Of a DNA stretch of 64,000 nt, positions 59,309 through 64,000 are shown piece after piece. Source of the DNA: Maridesulfovibrio sp. (GTDB lineage: Bacteria > Desulfobacterota > Desulfovibrionia > Desulfovibrionales > Desulfovibrionaceae); contig NZ_OY763931.1 in assembly GCF_963667685.1 (NCBI RefSeq), positions 310,001 through 374,000 on the forward strand, given 5' to 3'. The notes beneath the pieces were generated by a model, which did no database searches, had not been told where the DNA came from, and saw only the letters and a program-made list of their open reading frames with translations. Both the position numbers and the translations under genes were made by a program. The first letter of the stretch is position 1. Each line of letters begins with the position of its first letter.

Positions 59309-61522
59309 TTAACTGTTTTCCTGGTCTTCTTCCCGGGCCAGACTTGTCTCCGCTGCGGCCGCTGCAATGGTGGTCAGCTGCTCCCTTGTCAGTATCGCGT
59401 TTTCGATGTTGGGCACGTGAACAGTAACTTTTTTCGGAGCAAATTCGATATGGTTGGCAGCAAATTCTTCGCGGACCCGGCGGAAGACTTCCTTGCGCAA
59501 TGAGAACTGATCCCCGGGGCGGCAGCGGAATTTGATCCTGATTACCTGCGAAGAGTCATCAATTTCTTTAACGCCCTGAGATTTGATCGGGGCAAGCAGC
59601 AAATGGCCCAGCTCTTCATCTGCGGCTATTTTTTGACCCATTTTCTTGATTATTTTGCGGACTTTTTCCGGGTCGACATCAAAAGGAACCCTGACTTCAA
59701 GCTTCATCGCCACCCAATCCCGGCTGAAGTTCGTTACGGACCCTAGTGAACCGTAGGGAATAATCTGAAGTTGCCCACGGCTGTGCCGAAGGCTTATTGA
59801 GCGGACGGAGATACGTTCTACGGTACCTTTCAGTTTTCCGGACTCAACATAATCACCTATTCTGAAAGCGTCATCGACGAGGAAAAATACACCTGAGAGG
59901 ACGTCTTTTACCAAAGTCTGGGCGCCGAAACCTACTGCCAGACCGAATATACCGGCACCGGCGATCAGTGGAGCAATGTTTACACCTATTGAGGTGAGGA
60001 TAATCAGGGTGCTGATTGTTATTATGCTGATAGTCATAAACTTTTTCAGCAGGGTCAGCAGGGTGTTTTTGCGTGATCCGCCTTTGCCCATTTCATCCAT
60101 TTCTTCCGCTTCGTCATCGTGACCTTCAAACTGGCTGTCGATCAATCCGCAGAAGTATTCCCAGAGCAGGTAGCTCAACAGGACGGTGACGAAAATACTT
60201 ACTGCACCTTTTGAGAGGGAGTGCCCAAGGTTGAAGGATATGCCCCATACTTCCAGCAGGTAGAGAACCAGCCCTACTCCCAGTATGGCTTGCAGTCCGT
60301 TGTGCACATGATTGATGTATCCTAGGTCTTTTTGTTCCTTTTCTTCCTTGTCCATATTCCGGTTTTTTTTGCTGATGATATTTTTCAGCGCGGCCAGCAG
60401 AGTCATATCCAGAAGAATAGCGCCCGGAACTGAAATAAGACTGAGCAGCAGGGCATTAAGCATTTCCTTGCCCTGGAGCAGGCTTATCTGGCGCATGGTT
60501 ATCAGCACGCATATATAAACTGTCGCAAGCCTGTGCCAGTTATATGCCAGCCAGTAATTGAATGTTCCCGGTGCGTTGTTGATTGCGTTTCTGAGAATGT
60601 AATTTCTCAGCTGTCTCTTATTGCGCCAGATGAGGACCAGAAGCAGGAGAGTAGGAACAAAAATCTCAAACATGAACAGTGCGGCAGTTGTCTCATCGGC
60701 CATGCCCATTGTCGAAAGGGTGTATATTATTCTGGAAGAAAGCGGCGAAAGTATCAGTGTCAGCGAAACCCAATAAGTGATCTGGAGGGCCGCATAACTG
60801 CTGATAGGGATGAGCCTTGATTCTTCGGAACGGGGAGCGAAGATAAAGCGCAGGACGAGGATTCCGATCCGGGATCTGGTTATGGGAACCAGAAAACCGC
60901 CAGCAACAAGGGTGACACTCGGATGGTGCTTGAACAGGACCATTGAGTTGATTGTTGTATACAGGAAAATAAGGAAGTAACCTAATTCGAATCCTGTCAG
61001 GATTAAATCGTTGATCAGTCTGTTGAATAGATTGCCTGTGTGACGGGTTTCTATTTTGGTGCGTATATTAAAAGTGATGCGCCTAACCGCGAATTCAACC
61101 GCCAGCCCGACTCCATAGATGAAAAGAACCGAGGCAATAATCTCAAGCAATCTGCCTGTGCCCTTACCTCCAGTCAGGTTGTTCAGTGCTTTGCGGATTT
61201 CTTGCGGGGCAATGCGGAATCCCTTGGCAACATAGTCCAATCCCTGATCAAGGTCGGAATAACCCTTACTGGTACTTTGGATGCTATCACGGATCGCCTG
61301 AGCCAGAGTTAATTTTTTGCCGGTATTCTTGGCCTTCGCAAGGTCTTCTTTGCTTGGAGCGTAGGTGGCTTTATCCTTTTCCGTCAATTGTGAAATAGCG
61401 GACTGATTTATTCCCGGCAGGGTCTGTCCTGCTGCGGGAGACCCTGCCAGCACGATAAGCAAGATGAATAGTGCAAGGAAGGGGTAAATTTTATTTATCT
61501 TGGTCATGGAGAAAACGTCCAT
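59309..61522 (-). CDS. Large MscS-type mechanosensitive channel
   Basis: This 737-residue protein has an N-terminal signal peptide (ALFILLIVLAGSPAAGQ), a periplasmic domain of about 100 residues, roughly ten transmembrane helices and a canonical MscS core near 545-720. The pore helix AGAGIFGLAVGFGAQTLVKDVLSGVFFLVDD is nearly textbook, followed by DYVESGKLKGTVERISVRS and a beta domain. It should open under osmotic downshock. GGAG precedes the ATG at 61522. Confidence 0.93.
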   Translation of the reverse strand: MDVFSMTKINKIYPFLALFILLIVLAGSPAAGQTLPGINQSAISQLTEKDKATYAPSKEDLAKAKNTGKKLTLAQAIRDSIQSTSKGYSDLDQGLDYVAKGFRIAPQEIRKALNNLTGGKGTGRLLEIIASVLFIYGVGLAVEFAVRRITFNIRTKIETRHTGNLFNRLINDLILTGFELGYFLIFLYTTINSMVLFKHHPSVTLVAGGFLVPITRSRIGILVLRFIFAPRSEESRLIPISSYAALQITYWVSLTLILSPLSSRIIYTLSTMGMADETTAALFMFEIFVPTLLLLVLIWRNKRQLRNYILRNAINNAPGTFNYWLAYNWHRLATVYICVLITMRQISLLQGKEMLNALLLSLISVPGAILLDMTLLAALKNIISKKNRNMDKEEKEQKDLGYINHVHNGLQAILGVGLVLYLLEVWGISFNLGHSLSKGAVSIFVTVLLSYLLWEYFCGLIDSQFEGHDDEAEEMDEMGKGGSRKNTLLTLLKKFMTISIITISTLIILTSIGVNIAPLIAGAGIFGLAVGFGAQTLVKDVLSGVFFLVDDAFRIGDYVESGKLKGTVERISVRSISLRHSRGQLQIIPYGSLGSVTNFSRDWVAMKLEVRVPFDVDPEKVRKIIKKMGQKIAADEELGHLLLAPIKSQGVKEIDDSSQVIRIKFRCRPGDQFSLRKEVFRRVREEFAANHIEFAPKKVTVHVPNIENAILTREQLTTIAAAAAETSLAREEDQENS

Positions 61523-61551
61523 TTTCTCTTGTCTCCGGTGATTTTGCTGGG

Positions 61552-61722
61552 TTAATATTCAAGGAACTGTGAGACTGTTACGAGGCCGCTGGAGTCTTTA
61601 AGGTAAAACTCTAGCCAGCCGTGTGACTGGGGTATGCTAACATTTTGCAGTGTCACTGTCTTGTTGTTAAACAAAATTATTGCAGCCGAGTGCGCTGGAA
61701 GTACCGGTGAACCCTTGGTTTT
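61552..61722 (-). pseudogene. Possible small protein or gene remnant
   Basis: An open frame of 56 codons has a natural-looking composition: KGSPVLPAHSAAIILFNN, then TVTLQNVSIPQSHGWLEFYL and a final SSGLVTVSQFLEY. There is no ATG; only a TTG or GTG without Shine-Dalgarno could start it, giving about 35-40 residues. It may be the C-terminal remnant of a lost gene, or chance. It ends 29 bases before the mechanosensitive channel start on the same strand. Confidence 0.25.
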
Positions 61723-61748
61723 TTAACGCCATGATATTTATAAAAATT

Positions 61749-61783
61749 AAAAATGCCTGTTGCTTGAGACAGCAGACATTTTT
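61749..61783. terminator. Terminator-like hairpin between divergent genes
   Basis: AAAAATGCCTGTTG (61749-61762) pairs with CAGCAGACATTTTT (61770-61783), with one mismatch and one G-U pair, and is flanked by A- and T-tracts on both sides. No annotated gene ends here. Confidence 0.4.
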
Positions 61784-61924
61784 ACACATTTAACCAGTTT
61801 GATTTTACAGTCCGAAGCCTTTTTGCCACGGTCAGGCTCTATTTTGCATAATTGACTAAATCTCTAACTGAATTTACACATTAATACAATATATTACAGT
61901 AGGCATAAGGTGCGTGGGCAGTCT

Positions 61925-62593
61925 ATGAGCAAAATAAGTGTTGAAGTGGTAGTAGCGAGATACAAAGAGGACGTCTCATGGCTTGATACATCCGAATGGC
62001 CTGCGGTTATCTATGATAAGGGCGGTGATCTAGTCGCGTCCGGAGACAGTCGGGCTGTTGGTTTACCCAATGTGGGCCGGGAGGCGCATACTTATTTTAC
62101 GCACATTCTTGAGAGATATCCGGATTTTCCAGATTACACTATATTTCTTCAGGGCGACCCTTTTTTTCATACACAGGACCTAAGCGCGGAGCAGCTGTTT
62201 GAACTGGCAGATGGAAAAATTTTACGTAATATAAAATTTTTTGGATTTGCATGGTTCAAGATTCGCTGTGATCAATTGGGGCGACCTCACGATATGCATG
62301 ATCCGGCTAAGGAAGGTAAATGGAAGGGGTGGGGGAAGGATATCCCTGTAGGTGAGATATTCGAAAAATTGTTTAAGCGGCCATCGCCGGAGAAGTTTAT
62401 AGCCAATGCGCCCACAGGAAACTTTATTGTTGCCAAGGAAAGAATTCTGACCCGGCCACGGTCGTTTTATGAAAATGCTTTGGGTCTGGTCATGGCTGAT
62501 CAGGATGATGAAAATAACACCGGACATGCTTTTGAGCGTCTCTGGCAGATTGTCTTTAATGGATCAGCTTCAATCAATCCTCCAGAAGAGTAA
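61925..62593 (+). CDS. DUF3431 family protein
   Basis: This 222-residue cytoplasmic protein has VEVVVARYKEDVSWLD at the N-terminus and the motif YTIFLQGDPFFHTQDL, which I recognise from DUF3431 (PF11913). This family is best known in fungi and often found beside sugar-modifying genes. A glycosyltransferase-related role is possible but unproven. I take ATG 61925 as start; a GTG at 61910 in frame is an alternative. It ends before a 20-pair terminator. Confidence 0.78.
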   Translation: MSKISVEVVVARYKEDVSWLDTSEWPAVIYDKGGDLVASGDSRAVGLPNVGREAHTYFTHILERYPDFPDYTIFLQGDPFFHTQDLSAEQLFELADGKILRNIKFFGFAWFKIRCDQLGRPHDMHDPAKEGKWKGWGKDIPVGEIFEKLFKRPSPEKFIANAPTGNFIVAKERILTRPRSFYENALGLVMADQDDENNTGHAFERLWQIVFNGSASINPPEE

Positions 62594-62683
62594 TACGCTG
62601 TTAAATAGGAAAATAAGCGCGTTGCAGGAGAGTGTCTGACTGTGCTTTTGTTTTAACACTGCGTGGCAGGTTTTACCGTTTAG

Positions 62684-62735
62684 GACCCGCCTTATGCTGC
62701 AAGTTGCTGCTTGCAGCATAAGGCGGGTCTTTTTT
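62684..62735. terminator. Bidirectional terminator with 20-pair perfect stem
   Basis: GACCCGCCTTATGCTGCAAG (62684-62703) and its exact reverse complement (62710-62729) surround a six-base loop and are followed by TTTTTT. It lies between the rightward DUF3431 gene and the leftward diguanylate cyclase gene. Confidence 0.88.
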
Positions 62736-62787
62736 CATGAATAACGCGGTAACTTTGTTTGTTCAGAACAATATTTTGTAATATTCG

Positions 62788-63858
62788 CTATCTGCTGTTT
62801 TCATCAATTTCCAACTGGTTGCGGCCCTTGTTTTTGGCTTTATACAAGGCAGCATCAGCGCGGCGCAGGATGTCGGAAACCGGGTCGTCTGACAGGGGAC
62901 CGCTCTGGGCTAAGCCCAGGCTGATACTCAAGTCGATTTCAACCAGCTCGCCGTTGTTATCTTCAATTGTAAGATTCATATGCTGAACAGCCTTACGCAG
63001 ACTTTCGCCTATCTCAACAGCCTGTTCAAGGTCAAAGCCGCTAAGACATATGGCGAATTCTTCTCCACCGAAGCGGGCTGGAAAATATATCAGGTCCTCT
63101 TTGTTGTCGTATTGTTTACCCGGTTGTTTTAAAATATCAGCTACAGCCTGTAGCACATAGTCACCGATAAGATGGCCGTAAGTATCATTGATATTTTTGA
63201 AGTGGTCGAGATCGAGCAGCAAAACCTGTATTGGCTGCACGGTGTTTTTGTTGATAAGCATATCCGCGAGAAAAGCATCCAGCGAACGCCTGTTGTGCAG
63301 TCCGGTCAGGCCGTCTTTTTTGGTTATTGCCTTCAACGCAGCAATATCTTTTTCCATTCCGGAAATTACTTCCCGGAATGATGACTGGATATTTTGAATC
63401 ATAATTTCGGGGTCAATCCCGGATTGAATGTCTCTAACTGTGGTTTCGCCAAGATCTGAAACACGGTTTTTATTTTTATCAAGAAATATACTGTATTCTT
63501 CAGCTATGGCAGCCGTTTCCATCAAAGCTTCCTGAAGTTTTTGTTTCAGGGGGCTGTTCATGATGTCATGCATGTCCTTGATCAGTTTCGAGTACCTTTC
63601 GTCTGAGTAATCGCGTTCTTTAGTCACCTGAATGACCAGCTTACGCATGCTTTTCTGCTGCTCCTGCTCAAGATAATCCTGATCGGACAGGCTTCTGAAG
63701 TATAAAATTAAAGAACGCCATTTACCCTGATTTGGAACACCTGCTTTGTCCATGATTTCGCACATGGCTTTTTTGCCTGAATAAATGCAAAGTTCTTTAT
63801 TGCAAGGCAGTGCTGGGAAGGTGCTGAATGGGTCCCTTTTGCTCTTATCGTCTGACAT
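62788..63858 (-). CDS. Diguanylate cyclase (GGDEF)
   Basis: This 356-residue cytoplasmic protein has a helical N-terminal half (about residues 1-185) without membrane segments and a C-terminal GGDEF domain with the active-site motif RFGGEEFAI (GGEEF), the preceding LLLDLDHFKNINDTYGH and the DGLTGLHNRR start. It should make c-di-GMP from two GTP. No RxxD inhibitory site is obvious just before the motif. The N-terminal half looks like a coiled-coil sensor domain and includes cysteines in CNKELCIY. It may be countered by HD-GYP or EAL proteins elsewhere. Confidence 0.93.
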   Translation of the reverse strand: MSDDKSKRDPFSTFPALPCNKELCIYSGKKAMCEIMDKAGVPNQGKWRSLILYFRSLSDQDYLEQEQQKSMRKLVIQVTKERDYSDERYSKLIKDMHDIMNSPLKQKLQEALMETAAIAEEYSIFLDKNKNRVSDLGETTVRDIQSGIDPEIMIQNIQSSFREVISGMEKDIAALKAITKKDGLTGLHNRRSLDAFLADMLINKNTVQPIQVLLLDLDHFKNINDTYGHLIGDYVLQAVADILKQPGKQYDNKEDLIYFPARFGGEEFAICLSGFDLEQAVEIGESLRKAVQHMNLTIEDNNGELVEIDLSISLGLAQSGPLSDDPVSDILRRADAALYKAKNKGRNQLEIDENSR

Positions 63859-64000
63859 AATTCCTCTTTTATCGGTGAACTGTGAAGAAATGATAGTGGT
63901 AAGTTATGTTCCAGTTCAATCGTATCGTACATTAATGTATTAATTATAAGCTTAGATGATGTCTTTGTGAATAGAGGGTAATCATTCAATTCGAGAACGA

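Larger units (their letters stand above)
61523..61924. other. Divergent intergenic region of 402 bases
   Basis: This region lies between the large mechanosensitive channel gene (leftward) and the DUF3431 gene (rightward). It contains a possible small reading frame or gene remnant at 61552-61722 on the minus strand and a terminator-like hairpin at 61749-61783, both listed separately. The right side (61840-61910) is A/T-rich and should hold the promoter of the DUF3431 gene; no confident boxes were found. Confidence 0.5.

Noticed and set aside
1..64000. tRNA, rRNA, CRISPR, transposase or phage genes
   Set aside because: None recognised: no regularly spaced repeats, no transposase or integrase motifs and no tRNA-like cloverleaf seen by eye. 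A tRNA scan would settle the tRNA question.

Overview
The window looks like a marine, moderate-GC member of the Desulfovibrionaceae (Desulfovibrio/Maridesulfovibrio type). The clearest sign is an rnf operon that opens with a ten-heme c-type cytochrome followed by rnfCDGEA and rnfB. Supporting signs are two polar amino-acid ABC transporters, many c-di-GMP and two-component proteins, and intergenic repeats containing TGCCTCCGGCG and GGCGAAGC that I recognise from desulfovibrios. The genus assignment is an inference. I saw no rRNA, tRNA, insertion sequence, prophage or CRISPR array, so this looks like ordinary chromosome.

Layout. 1-5.7 kb: two polar amino-acid ABC transporters facing away from each other around a small zinc-ribbon gene. 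5.8-14.2 kb: a hybrid histidine kinase, an AI-2E-family membrane protein, a 5'-nucleotidase-like protein without its metal ligands, MltA, an MBL-fold hydrolase, an FmdB-type zinc ribbon and a helical-repeat protein. 14.5-23.1 kb: a coiled-coil membrane protein, a CgeB-like glycosyltransferase and the rnf operon (read leftward), whose RnfB is fused to a GltD-like flavoprotein. 23.5-35 kb: alkaline phosphatase, YibE/F protein, a degenerate HAD lipoprotein, a thioredoxin-reductase-like flavoprotein, HD and SHOCT proteins, a Tim44-like protein, an Hpt protein, a degenerate HD-GYP protein, a MerR-like regulator and an unrecognised protein.

33.8-45.8 kb, leftward, is the most unusual part: FtsX-type permease, LolD/MacB-type ATPase, a very large protein joining a degenerate M28-peptidase-like domain to an FtsX permease, two OPT-like multipass proteins, a protein with an apparent internal duplication, and a PqqD-like protein. 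I know of no described function for this set. 46.0-54.5 kb is a glycan locus: deacetylase-like protein, three related MurG/GT28-like glycosyltransferases, two GT4 enzymes, a histidine phosphatase and a methyltransferase, most joined by 1-4 base overlaps. 54.5-64 kb holds a LytTR response regulator, two MscS-type channel proteins, phosphatidylserine decarboxylase, a ferredoxin-nitroreductase fusion, a DUF3431 protein and a diguanylate cyclase.

A recurring theme is enzyme folds that have lost catalytic residues: the UshA-like, HAD, HD-GYP, M28-like and Hpt domains. Another is long, perfect or nearly perfect palindromic terminators between converging genes. Start codons were moved inward from the longest open frame where a Shine-Dalgarno sequence or signal peptide favoured it; each case is noted. 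No database search was possible, so family names rest on motif recognition.
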